From contig NW_027473341.1 in assembly GCF_050947335.1 (NCBI RefSeq), positions 868,001-932,000 on the forward strand: a stretch of DNA of 64,000 nt. Reading direction: 5' to 3'. Of this stretch, positions 12,955 through 28,744 are shown piece after piece. The translations under genes were made by a program, and so were the position numbers. Source of the stretch: Megachile rotundata. Taxonomy: Eukaryota > Arthropoda > Insecta > Hymenoptera > Megachilidae. The notes under the pieces were generated by a model. It searched no databases. It saw nothing but the letters and a program-made list of their open reading frames with translations, and was not told the DNA's origin. Position 1 is the stretch's first letter; each line of letters opens with the position of its first letter.

Positions 12955-15395
12955 TATAATCACAATCATACTATCACAATCATACAATCACAATCATACA
13001 ATCACAATCATACAATCACAATCATACAATCACAATCATACAATCACAATCATACAATCACAATCATACAATCACAATCATACAATCACAATCATACAAT
13101 CACAATCAAAGAATCTCAATCATACAATCACAATCATACAATCGCAAGCATACAATCACAATCATACAATCTCAATCATACAATCACAATCATACAATCA
13201 CAATCATACAATCATAATCATACAATTACAATCATACATCACAATCATACAATCTCAATCATACAATCACAATCATACAATCATAATCATACAATTACAA
13301 TCATACATCACAATCATACAATCACAATCATACTATCGCAATCATACAATCACAATCATACAATCACAATCATACAATCACAATCATACAATCGCAATCA
13401 TACAATCACAATCATACAATCGCAATCATACAATTACAATCTCCCAAATACAATCTCCCAAATACAATCTCCCAAATACAATCTCCCAAATACAATCATA
13501 CAATCACAATCATACAATCGCAATCATACAATCACAATCATACAATCGCAATTATACAATTACAATATCCCAAATACAATCTCCCAAATACAATCATACA
13601 ATCACAATCATACAATCACAATCATACAATCACAATCATACAATCACAATCATACAATCACAATCATACAATCACAATCATACAATCGCAATCATACAAT
13701 CGCAATCATACAATCGCAATCATACAATCGCAATCATACAATCACAATCATACAATCTCAATCATACTTTCACAATCATACTATCACAATCATACAATCA
13801 CAATCATACAATCACAGTCATACAATAACAATCATATAATCACAATCATACTATCACAATCATACAATCACAATCATACAATCACAATCATATAATCACA
13901 ATCATACAATCACAATCATACAATCACAATCATACAATCACAATCAAAGAATCACAATCATACAATCACAATCATACAATCGCAAGCATACAATCACAAT
14001 CATACTATCTCAATCATACAATCACAATCATACAATCACAATCATACAATCATAATCATACAATTACAATCATACATCACAATCATACAATCACAATCAT
14101 ACAATCGCAATCATACAATTACAATATCCCAAATACAATCTCCCAAATACAATCATACAATCACAATCATATAATCACAATCATATAATCACAATCATAC
14201 TATCACAATCATACAATCACAATCATACAATCACAATCATACAATCACAATCATACAATCACAATCATACAATCACAATCATACAATCACAATCATACAA
14301 TCACAATCATACAATCACAATCATACAATCACAATCAAAGAATCTCAATCATACAATCACAATCATACAATCGCAAGCATACAATCACAATCATACAATC
14401 TCAATCATACAATCACAATCATACAATCACAATCATACAATCATAATCATACAATTACAATCATACATCACAATCATACAATCTCAATCATACAATCACA
14501 ATCATACAATCATAATCATACAATTACAATCATACATCACAATCATACAATCACAATCATACTATCGCAATCATACAATCACAATCATACAATCACAATC
14601 ATACAATCACAATCATACAATCGCAATCATACAATCACAATCATACAATCGCAATCATACAATTACAATCTCCCAAATACAATCTCCCAAATACAATCTC
14701 CCAAATACAATCTCCCAAATACAATCATACAATCACAATCATACAATCGCAATCATACAATCACAATCATACAATCGCAATTATACAATTACAATATCCC
14801 AAATACAATCTCCCAAATACAATCATACAATCACAATCATACAATCACAATCATACAATCACAATCATACAATCACAATCATACAATCACAATCATACAA
14901 TCACAATCATACAATCGCAATCATACAATCGCAATCATACAATCGCAATCATACAATCGCAATCATACAATCACAATCATACAATCTCAATCATACTTTC
15001 ACAATCATACTATCACAATCATACAATCACAATCATACAATCACAGTCATACAATAACAATCATATAATCACAATCATACTATCACAATCATACAATCAC
15101 AATCATACAATCACAATCATATAATCACAATCATACAATCACAATCATACAATCACAATCATACAATCACAATCAAAGAATCACAATCATACAATCACAA
15201 TCATACAATCGCAAGCATACAATCACAATCATACTATCTCAATCATACAATCACAATCATACAATCACAATCATACAATCATAATCATACAATTACAATC
15301 ATACATCACAATCATACAATCACAATCATACAATCGCAATCATACAATTACAATATCCCAAATACAATCTCCCAAATACAATCATACAATCACAA
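12955..15395 (+). repeat. Tandem duplication with a 1,229-bp period
   Basis: Copy 1 ends near 14,165 and copy 2 begins there. Shared private variants are CAAAGAATCTC (G at 13,111 and 14,340), CAATTATAC (13,551 and 14,780), a four-unit CTCCCAAAT run (13,441 and 14,670) and CAAAG (13,949 and 15,178), all at 1,229 bp. 1,229 = 88 x 14 minus 3, and three 13-mers lie in one period. The copies diverge after 14,165 and 15,394. Macro-copy B has only one copy of this region. Confidence 0.9.
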
Positions 15396-17074
15396 TCATA
15401 CAATCACAATCATACAATCGCAATCATACAATTACAATATCCCAAATACAATCTCCCAAATACAATCATACAATCACAATCATACAATCATAATCATACA
15501 TTCAAAATCATGCAATCACAATCATACAATCACAATCATGCAATCACAATCATACAATCATAATCATGCAATCACAATCATACAATCACAATCATACTAT
15601 CACAATCATACAATGACAATCATACAATCACAATCATACAATCACAATCATACAATCGCAATCATACAATTACAATATCCCAAATACAATCATACAATCA
15701 CAATCATACAATCACAATCATACAATCACAATCATACAATCACAATCATACAATCACAATCATACAATCACAATCATACAATCACAATCATACAATCACA
15801 ATCATACAATCACAATCATACAATCACAATCATACAATCACAATCATACAATCACAATCATACTTTCACAATCATACAATCACAATCATACAATCACAAT
15901 CATACAATCACAGTCATAAAATCACAGCCATACAATCACAATCATACTATCACAATCATACAATCACAATCGTACAATCACAATCGTACATTCACAATCA
16001 TACAATCACAATCATACAATCACAATCATACAATCGCAAGCATGCAATCACAATCATACAATCACAATCATGCAATCACAGTCATACAATCATAATCATG
16101 CAATCACAATCATACAATCACAATCATACAATCGCAAGCATACAATCACAATCATACAATCTCAATCATACAATCACAATCATACAATCATAATCATACA
16201 ATTACAATCATACATCACAATCATACAATCACAATCATACAATCGCAATCATACAATTACAATATCCCAAATACAATCATACAATCACAATCATACAATC
16301 ACAATCATACAATCACAACCATACAATCACAATCATACAATCACAATCATACGATCACAATCATACAATCGCATTCATACAATCGCAATCATACAATCAC
16401 AATCATACAATCGCAATCATACAATTACAATCTCCCAAATACAATCTCCCAAATACAATCACCCAAATACAATCATACAATCACAATCATACAATCATAA
16501 TCATACAATCACAATCATACAACCACAATCATACAATCACAATCATACAATCACAGTCATACAATCACAATCATACAATCACAATCATACAATCACAATC
16601 ATACAATCACAATCATACATTCGAAATCATGCAATCACAATCATACAATCACAATCATGCAATCACAATCATACAATCATAATCATGCAATCACAATCAT
16701 ACAATCACAATCGTACAATCACAATCGTACAATCACAATCGCACAACCACAATCAGACAATCACAATCATACAATCACAATCATACAATCACAATCATAC
16801 AATCACAATCATACAATCACAATCATACAATCACAATCATACAATCACAAAAATACAATCATAATCATACAATCACAATCATACAATCGCAATCATACAA
16901 TCACAATCATACAATCATAATCATGCAATCACAATCATACGATCGCAATCATACAATCACAATCATACCATCACAATCATACAATCACAATCATACAATC
17001 ATAATCATACAATTACAATCATAGATCACAATCATACAATCGCAATCATACAATCACAATCATACAATTACAAT

Positions 17075-17154
17075 CTCCCAAATACAATCTCCCAAATACA
17101 ATCTCCCAAATACAATCTCCCAAATACAATCTCCCAAATACAATCTCCCAGATA
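17075..17154 (+). repeat. CTCCCAAAT run, six units, last one CTCCCAGAT
   Basis: Five CTCCCAAAT units and a terminal CTCCCAGAT. The copy-B partner near 32,626 has only two plus the same CTCCCAGAT terminus, so units were lost or gained inside the run while the variant end unit was kept. A three-unit run with the same terminus follows at 17,298. Confidence 0.87.
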
Positions 17155-17356
17155 CAATCATACAATCACAATCATACAATCACAATCATTCAATCATAAT
17201 CATACAATTACAATCATACATCACAATCAGACAATCACAATCATACAATCGCAATCATATAATCACAATCATACAATCGCAATCATACAATTACAATCTC
17301 CCAAATACAATCTCCCAAATACAATCTCCCAGATACAATCATACAATCACAATCAT

Positions 17357-17764
17357 GCAATCACAATCGTACAATCAGAATCATACAATCACAATCATTC
17401 AATAACAATCGTACAATCACAATCGTACAATCACAATCGTACAATCACAATCGCACAACCACAATCAGACAATCACACTCATACAATCACAATCATACAA
17501 TCACAATCATACAATCACAATCATACCATCACAATCATACTTTCACAATCATACAATCACAATCATACAATCATAATCATACAATCACAGTCATACAATC
17601 ACAATCATACAATCACAATCATACTATCACAATCATACAATCACAATCATACAATCACAATCATACAATCACAATCATACAATCATAATCATACAATCAC
17701 AATCATACAATCACAATCATACAATCACAATCATACAATCACAATCATACAATCACAATCATAC
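17357..17764 (+). repeat. Macro-repeat anchor block, copy 2
   Basis: ATTCAATAAC at 17,397 follows GCAATC, CGTAC and CAGAATC exactly as at base 1. It is preceded by a three-unit CTCCCAAAT/CTCCCAGAT run (17,298-17,335), ATAGATCAC at 17,021 and ACGATCGCAATC near 16,940, all of which also precede copy 3. This block marks the junction between macro-copy A and what follows. Similarity to copy 1 continues to about 18,200, where a local duplication of the CTTTCTC module begins. Confidence 0.9.
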
Positions 17765-20700
17765 AATCGCAAGCATACAATCACAATCATACAATCTCAA
17801 TCATACAATCACAATCATAAAATCATAATCATACAATTACAGTCATACATCACAATCATACATTCACAATCATACAATCGCAATCATACAATCACAATCA
17901 TACAATCGCAATCATACAATTACAATTTCCCAAATACAATCTCCCAAATACAATCAAACAATCACAATCATACAATCACAATCATACAATCACAATCATA
18001 CAATCACAATCATACTATCACAATCGTACAATCACAATCGTACAATCACAATCGCACAACCACAATCAGACAATCACAATCATACAATCACAATCATACA
18101 ATCACAATCATACAATCACAATCATACAATCACAATCATACTTTCTCAATCATACTATCACAATCATACAATCACAATCATACAATCACAGTCATACAAT
18201 AACAATCATATAATCACAATCATACTATCACAATCATACAATCACAATCATACAATCACAATCATACAATCACAATCATACTTTCTCAATCATACTATCA
18301 CAATCATACAATCACAATCATACAATCACAGTCATACAATAACAATCATATAATCACAATCATACTATCACAATCATACAATCACAATCATACAATCACA
18401 ATCATACAATCACAATCATACTATCGCAATCATACAATCACAATCATACAATCACAATCATACAATCACAATCATACAATCGCAATCATACAATCACAAT
18501 CATACAATCACAATCATACTTTCTCAATCATACTATCACAATCAAAGAATCACAATCATACAATCACAATCATACAATCGCAAGCATACAATCACAATCA
18601 TACAATCTCAATCATACAATCACAATCATACAATCACAATCATACAATCATAATCATACAATTACAATCATACATCACAATCATACAATCACAATCATAC
18701 AATCGCAATCATACAATTACAATATCCCAAATACAATCTCCCAAATACAGTCATACAATCACAATCATACAATCACAATCATACAATCGCAAGCATACAA
18801 TCACAATCATACAATCTCAATCATACAATCACAATCATACAATCATAATCATACAATTACAATCATACATCACAATCATACAATCACAATCATACTATCG
18901 CAATCATACAATCACAATCATACAATCACAATCATACAATCACAATCATACAATCGCAATCATACAATCACAATCATACAATCGCAATCATACAATTACA
19001 ATCTCCCAAATACAATCTCCCAAATACAATCTCCCAAATACAATCTCCCAAATACAATCTCCCAAATACAATCATACAATCACAATCATACAATCGCAAT
19101 CATACAATCACAATCATACAATCGCAATCATACAATTACAATATCCCAAATACAATCTCCCAAATACAATCATACAATCACAATCATACAATCACAATCA
19201 TATAATCACAATCATACAATCACAATCATACAATCACAATCATACAATCACAATCATACAATCACAATCATACAATCGCAATCATACAATCGCAATCATA
19301 CAATCGCAATCATACAATCGCAATCATACAATCGCAATCATACAATCACAATCATACAATCTCAATCATACTTTCACAAACATACTATCACAATCATACA
19401 ATCACAATCATACAATCACAGTCATACAATAACAATCATATAATCACAATCATACTATCACAATCATACAATCACAATCATACAATCACAATCATATAAT
19501 CACAATCATACAATCACAATCATACAATCACAATCATACAATCACAATCAAAGAATCACAATCATACAATCACAATCATACAATCGCAAGCATACAATCA
19601 CAATCATACAATCTCAATCATACAATCACAATCATACAATCACAATCATACAATCATAATCATACAATTACAATCATACAATCACAATCATACAATCATA
19701 ATCATACAATTACAATCATACATCACAATCATACAATCACAATCATACAATCGCAATCATACAATTACAATATCCCAAATACAATCTCCCAAATACAATC
19801 ATACAATCACAATCATACAATCACAATCATACAATCGCAATCATACAATTACAATATCCCAAATACAATCTCCCAAATACAATCATACAATCACAATCAT
19901 ACAATCACAATCATACAATCACAATCATTCAATCGCAAGCATACAATCACAATCATACAATCTCAATCATACAATCACAATCATACAATCATAATCATAC
20001 AATCACAATCATACAATCACAATCATACAATCGCAATCATACAATCGCAATCATACAATCGCAATCATACAATCACAATCATACAATCGCAATCATGCAA
20101 TCACATTCATACATTCACAATCATGCAATCACAATCATACAATCACAATCATGCAATCACAATCATACAATCATAATCATGCAATCACAATCATACAATC
20201 ACAATCGTACAATCACAATCGTACAATCACAATCGCACAACCACAATCATACAATCATAATCATACAATCACAATCATACTTTCACAATCATACAATCAC
20301 AATCATACAATCACAATCATACAATCACAATCATACAATCACAATCATACAATCACAATCATACAATCACAATCATACAATCACAATCATACTTTCACAA
20401 TCATACTATCACAATCATACAATCACAGTCATACAATCACAGTCACACAATAACAATCATATAATCACAATCATACTATCACAATCATACAATCACAACC
20501 ATACAATCACAATCATATAATCACAATCATACAATCACAATCATACAATCACAATCATACAATCACAATCATACAATCACAATCAAAGAATCACAATCAC
20601 ACAATCACAATCATACAATCGCAAGCATACTATCACAATCATACAATCTCAATCATACAATCACAATCATACAATCACAATCATACAATCATAATCATAC

Positions 20701-23700
20701 AATTACAATCATACATCACAATCATACAATCACAATCATACAATCACAATCATACTATCACAATCGTACAATCACAATCGTACAATCACAATCGCACAAC
20801 CACAATCAGACAATCACAATCATACAATCACAATCATACAATCACAATCATACAATCACAATCATACAATCACAATCATACTTTCTCAATCATACTATCA
20901 CAATCATACAATCACAATCATACAATCACAGTCATACAATAACAATCATATAATCACAATCATACTATCACAATCATACAATCACAATCATACAATCACA
21001 ATCATACAATCACAATCATACAATCACAATCAAAGAATCACAATCATACAATCACAATCATACAATCGCAAGCATACAATCACAATCATACAATCTCAAT
21101 CATACAATCACAATCATACAATCACAATCATACAATCATAATCATACAATCACAATCATACAATCACAATCAAAGAATCACAATCACACAATCACAATCA
21201 TACAATCGCAAGCATACAATCACAATCATACAATCTCAATCATACAATCACAATCATACAATCACAATCATACAATCATAATCATACAATTACAATCATA
21301 CATCACAATCATACAATCACAATCATACAATCACAATCATACTATCACAATCGTACAATCACAATCGTACAATCACAATCGCACAACCACAATCAGACAA
21401 TCACAATCATACAATCACAATCATACAATCACAATCATACTTTCTCAATCATACTATCACAATCATACAATCACAATCATACAATCACAATCATACAATC
21501 ACAGTCATACAATAACAATCATAGAATCACAATCATACTATCACACTCATACAATCACAATCATACAATCACAATCATACAATCACAATCATACAATCAC
21601 AATCATACAATCGCAATCATACAATCGCAATCATACAATCGCAATCATACAATCGCAATCATACAATCGCAATCATACAATCACAATCATACAACCTCAA
21701 TCATACTTTCACAATCATACAATCACAATCATACTATCGCAATAATACAATCACAATCATACAATCACAATCATACAATCACAATCATACAATCGCAATC
21801 ATACAATCACAATCATACAATCTCAATCATACAATCACAATCATACAATCACAATCATACAATCATAATCATACAATTACAATCATACATCACAATCATA
21901 CAATCATTATCATACAATTACAGTCATACATCACAATCATACATTCACAATCATACAATCGCAATCATACAATCACAATCATACAATCACAATCATACAA
22001 TCACAATCATACAATCGCAAGCATACAATCACAATCATACAATCTCAATCATACAATCACAATCATACAATCATAATCATACAATTACAGTCATACATCA
22101 CAATCATACATTCACAATCATACAATCGCAATCATACAATCACAATCATACAATCACAATCATACAATCACAATCATACAATCACAATCATACAATCACA
22201 ATCATACTTTCTCAATCATACTATCACAATCATACAATCACAATCATACAATCACAGTCATACAATAACAATCATATAATCACAATCATACTATCACAAT
22301 CATACAATCACAATCATACAATCACAATCATACAATCACAATCATACAATCACAATCAAAGAATCACAATCATACAATCACAATCATACAATCGCAAGCA
22401 TACAATCACAATCATACAATCTCAATCACACAATCACAATCATACAATCACAATCATACAATCATAATCATACAATTACAATCATACATCACAATCATAC
22501 AATCTCAATCATACAATCACAATCATACAATCATAATCATACAATTACAATCATACATCACAATCATACAATCACAATCATACTATCGCAATCATACAAT
22601 TACAATCATACAATCACAATCATACAATCACAATCATACAATCGCAATCATACAATCACAATCATACAATCGCAATCATACAATTACAATATCCCAAATA
22701 CAATCTCCCAAATACAATCATACAATCACAATCATACAATCACAATCATACAATCACAATCATACAATCACAATCATACAATCACAATCATACAATCACA
22801 ATCATACAATCACAATCATACAATCGCAATCATACAATCGCAATCATACAATCGCAATCATACAATCGCAATCATACAATCACAATCATACAATCTCAAT
22901 CATACTTTCACAATCATACTATCACAATCATACAATCGCAATCATACAATCACAGTCATACAATAACAATCATACTATCACAATCATACAATCACAATCA
23001 TACAATCACAATCATATAATCACAATCATACAATCACAATCATACAATCACAATCATACAATCATAATCATACAATTACAATCACACATCACAATCATAC
23101 AATCATAATCATACAATTACAGTCATACATCACAATCATACATTCACAGTCATACAATAACAATCATACTATCACAATCATACAATCACAATCATACAAT
23201 CACAATCATATAATCACAATCATACAATCACAGTCATACAATCACAATCATACAATCACAATCAAAGAATCACAATCATACAATCACAATCATACAATCG
23301 CAAGCATACAATCACAATCATACAATCTCAATCATACAATCACAATCATACAATCACAATCATACAATCATAATCATACAATTACAATCATACATCACAA
23401 TCATACAATCACAATCATACAATCGCAATCATACAATTACAATATCCCAAATACAATCTCCCAAATACAATCATACAATCACAATCATACAATCACAATC
23501 ATACAATCGCAATCATACAATTACAATATCCCAAATACGATCTCCCAAATACAATCATACAATCACAATCATACAATCGCAATCATACAATCACAATCAT
23601 TCAATCGCAAGCATACAATCACAATCATACAATCTCAATCATACAATCACAATCATACAATCATAATCATACAATTACAATCATACATCACAATCATACA

Positions 23701-25419
23701 ATCACAATCATACAATCACAATCATACAATCACAATCATACTATCGCAATCATACAATCACAATCATACAATCACAATCATACGATCACAGTCATACAAT
23801 CACAACCATTCAATCACAATCATACATTCAAAATCATGCAATCACAATCATACAATCACAATCATGCAATCACAATCATACAATCATATTCATACAATCA
23901 CAATCATACTTTCACAATCATACAATCACAATCATACTTTCTCAATCATACTATCACAATCATACAATCACAATCATACAATCACAGTCATACAATAACA
24001 ACCATATAATCACAATCATACTATCACAATCATACAATCACAATCATACAATCACAATCATACAATCACAATCATACAATCACAATCATACAATCACAAT
24101 CAAAGAATCACAATCATACAATCACAATCATACAATCGCAAGCATACAATCACAATCATACAATCTCAATCATACAATCACAATCATACAATCACAATCA
24201 TACAATCATAATCATACAATTACAATCATACATCACAATCATACAATCACAATCATACAATCGCAATCATACAATTACAATATCCCAAATACAATCTCCC
24301 AAATACAGTCATACAATCACAATCATACTATCACAATCATACAATCACAATCATACAATCACAATCATACAATCACAATCATACAATCACAATCATACAA
24401 TCACAATCAAAGAATCACAATCATACAATCACAATCATACAATCACAATCATACAATCATAATCATACAATTACAATCATACATCACAATCATACAATCA
24501 TAATCATACAATTACAGTCATACATCACAATCATACATTCACAATCATACAATCGCAATCATACAATCACAATCATACAATCACAATCATACAATCACAA
24601 TCATACAATCGCAAGCATACAATCACAATCATACAATCTCAATCATACAATCACAATCATACAATCATAATCATACAATTACAGTCATACATCACAATCA
24701 TACATTCACAATCATACAATCGCAATCATACAATCACAATCATACAATCACAATCATACAATCACAATCATACAATCACAATCATACTTTCTCAATCATA
24801 CTATCACAATCATACAATCACAATCATACAATCACAGTCATACAATAACAATCATATAATCACAATCATACTATCACAATCATACAATCACAATCATACA
24901 ATCACAATCATACAATCACAATCATACAATCACAATCAAAGAATCACAATCATACAATCACAATCATACAATCGCAAGCATACAATCACAATCATACAAT
25001 CTCAATCACACAATCACAATCATACAATCACAATCATACAATCATAAACATACAATTACAATCATACATCACAATCATACAATCACAGTCATACTATCGC
25101 AATCATACAATTACAATCATACAATCACAATCATACAATCACAATCATACAATCGCAATCATACAATCACAATCATACAATCGCAATCATACAATTACAA
25201 TCTCCCAAATACAATCTCCCAAATACAATCTCCCAAATACAATCTCCCAAATACAATCTCCCAAATACAATCATACAATCACAATCATACAATCGCAATC
25301 ATACAATCACAATCATACAATCGCAATCATACAATTACAATATCCCAAATACAATCTCCCAAATACAATCATACAATCACAATCATACAATCACAATCAT
25401 ACAATCACAATCATACAAT

Positions 25420-25545
25420 CGCAATCATACAATCGCAATCATACAATCGCAATCATACAATCGCAATCATACAATCGCAATCATACAATCGCAATCATAC
25501 AATCGCAATCATACAATCGCAATCATACAATCGCAATCATACAAT
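25420..25545 (+). repeat. Run of nine ACAATCGCAATCAT units (CpG cluster)
   Basis: CGCAATC occurs at nine consecutive 14-bp positions from 25,420 to 25,532, each giving one CpG. Equivalent runs have four to six units: six at 3,669 and 4,341, five at 19,278, four near 7,539. Like them it is followed by one canonical unit, ACAATCTCAATC and ACTTTCAC. It is the longest CGCAATC run I counted. Confidence 0.88.
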
Positions 25546-28203
25546 CACAATCATACAATCTCAATCATACTTTCACAATCATACTATCACAATCATACAA
25601 TCACAATCATACAATCACAGTCATACAATAACAATCATACTATCACAATCATACAATCACAATCATACAATCACAATCATATAATCACAATCATACAATC
25701 ACTGTCATACAATCACAATCATACAATCATAATCATACAATTACAATCATACATCACAATCATACAATCATAATCATACAATTACAGTCATACATCACAA
25801 TCATACATTCACAGTCATACAATAACAATCATACTATCACAATCATACAATCACAATCATACAATCACAATCATATAATCACAATCATACAATCACAATC
25901 ATACAATCACAATCATACAATCACAATCAAAGAATCACAATCATACAATCACAATCATACAATCGCAAGCATACAATCACAATCATACAATCTCAATCAT
26001 ACAATCACAATCATACAATCACAATCATACAATCATAATCATACAATTACAATCATACATCACAATCATACAATCACAATCATACAATCGCAATCATACA
26101 ATTACAATATCCCAAATACAATCTCCCAAATACAATCATACAATCACAATCATACAATCACAATCATACAATCACAGTCATACAATCGCAATCATACAAT
26201 TACAATATCCCAAATACAATCTCCCAAATACAATCATACAATCACAATCATACAATCACAATCATACAATCACAATCATTCAATCGCAAGCATACAATCA
26301 CAATCATACAATCTCAATCATACAATCACAATCATACAATCATAATCATACAATTACAATCATACATCACAATCATACAATCACAATCATACAATCGCAA
26401 TCATACAATCGCAATCATACAATCGCAATCATACAATCACAATCATACAATCGCAATCATGCAATCACATTCATACATTCACAATCATGCAATCACAATC
26501 ATACAATCACAATCATGCAATCACAATCATACAATCATAATCATGCAATCACAATCATACAATCACAATCGTACAATCACAATCGTACAATCACAATCGC
26601 ACAACCACAATCATACAATCATAATCATACAATCACAATCATACTTTCACAATCATACAATCACAATCATACAATCACAATCATACAATCACAATCATAC
26701 AATCACAATCATACAATCACAATCTTACAATCACAATCATACAATCACAATCATACTTTCACAATCATACTATCACAATCATACAATCACAATCATACAA
26801 TCACAGTCACACAATAACAATCATATAATCACAATCATCCTATCACAATCATACAATCACAACCATACAATCACAATCATATAATCACAATCATACAATC
26901 ACAATCATACAATCACAATCATACAATCACAATCATACAATCACAATCAAAGAATCACAATCACACAATCACAATCATACAATCGCAAGCATACAATCAC
27001 AATCATACAATCTCAATCATACAATCACAATCATACAATCACAATCATACAATCATAATCATACAATTACAATCATACATCACAATCATACAATCACAAT
27101 CATACAATCACAATCATACTATCACAATCGTACAATCACAATCGTACAATCACAATCGCACAACCACAATCAGACAATCACAATCATACAATCACAATCA
27201 TACAATCACAATCATACAATCACAATCATACAATCACAATCATACAATCACAATCATACTTTCTCAATCATACTATCACAATCATACAATCACAATCATA
27301 CAATCACAGTCATACAATCACAACCATACAATCACAATCATACTATCACAATCATACAATCACAATCATACAATCACAATCATACAATCACAATCATACA
27401 ATCACAATCAAAGAATCACAATCACACAATCACAATCATACAATCGCAAGCATACAATCACAATCATACAATCTCAATCATACAATCACAATCATACAAT
27501 CACAATCATACAATCATAATCATACAATTACAATCATACATCACAATCATACAATCACAATCATACAATCACAATCATACTATCACAATCGTACAATCAC
27601 AATCGTACAATCACAATCGCACAACCACAATCAGACAATCACAATCATACAATCACAATCATACAATCACAATCATACAATCACAATCATACAATCACAA
27701 TCATACAATCACAATCATACTTTCTCAATCATACTATCACAATCATACAATCACAATCATACAATCACAGTCATACAATAACAATCATATAATCACAATC
27801 ATACTATCACAATCATACAATCACAATCATACAATCACAATCATACAATCACAATCATACAATCACAATCAAAGAATCACAATCATACAATCACAATCAT
27901 ACAATCGCAAGCATACAATCACAATCATACAATCTCAATCATACAATCACAATCATACAATCACAATCATACAATCATAATCATACAATTACAATCATAC
28001 ATCACAATCATACAATCTCAATCATGCAATCACAATCATACAATCATAATCATACAATTACAATCATACATCACAATCATACAATCACAATCATACTATC
28101 GCAATCATACAATCACAATCATACAATCACAATCATACAATCACAATCATACAATCGCAATCATACAATCACAATCATACAATCGCAATCATACAATTAC
28201 AAT

Positions 28204-28297
28204 CTCCCAAATACAATCTCCCAAATACAATCTCCCAAATACAATCTCCCAAATACAATCTCCCAAATACAATCTCCCAAATACAATCTCCCAAATA
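28204..28297 (+). repeat. CTCCCAAAT run, seven units
   Basis: CTCCC starts every 14 bp from 28,204 to 28,288. The partner of the five-unit run at 11,178. Confidence 0.88.
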
Positions 28298-28650
28298 CAA
28301 TCATACAATCACAATCATACAATCGCAATCATACAATCACAATCATACAATCGCAATCATACAATTACAATATCCCAAATACAATCTCCCAAATACAGTC
28401 ATACAATCACAATCATACAATCGCAATCATACAATCGCAAGCATACAATCACAATCAGACAATCTCAGTCATACAATCACAATCATACAATCATAATCAT
28501 ACAATTACAATCATACATCACAATCATACAATCACAATCATACTATCGCAATCATACAATCACAATCATACAATCACAATCATACAATCACAATCATACA
28601 ATCGCAATCATACAATCACAATCATACAATCGCAATCATACAATTACAAT

Positions 28651-28744
28651 CTCCCAAATACAATCTCCCAAATACAATCTCCCAAATACAATCTCCCAAA
28701 TACAATCTCCCAAATACAATCTCCCAAATACAATCTCCCAAATA
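28651..28744 (+). repeat. CTCCCAAAT run, seven units
   Basis: CTCCC starts every 14 bp from 28,651 to 28,735. The partner of the eight-unit run at 11,597. Together with 28,204 it gives copy B two equal runs where A has five and eight. Confidence 0.88.

Larger units (their letters stand above)
3987..17356 (+). repeat. Macro-repeat copy A (~13-14 kb)
   Basis: Copy A is collinear with copy B (18,910-32,858). Matched markers: the G of CAAAG at 4,630, 5,665, 6,112 and 6,252 pairs with 19,553, 20,588, 21,035 and 21,175, all at offset 14,923. CTTTCTC at 6,517 pairs with 21,440. ATTCAAAATCATG at 8,553 pairs with 23,838. CAAAG at 10,834 pairs with 27,874, and 15,178 with 30,780. ATTCAAAATCATG at 15,512 pairs with 31,114. 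Offsets move between 14,923 and 17,040 because whole blocks were gained or lost. Boundaries are approximate, and the similarity may begin further left near 3,300. Confidence 0.82.
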
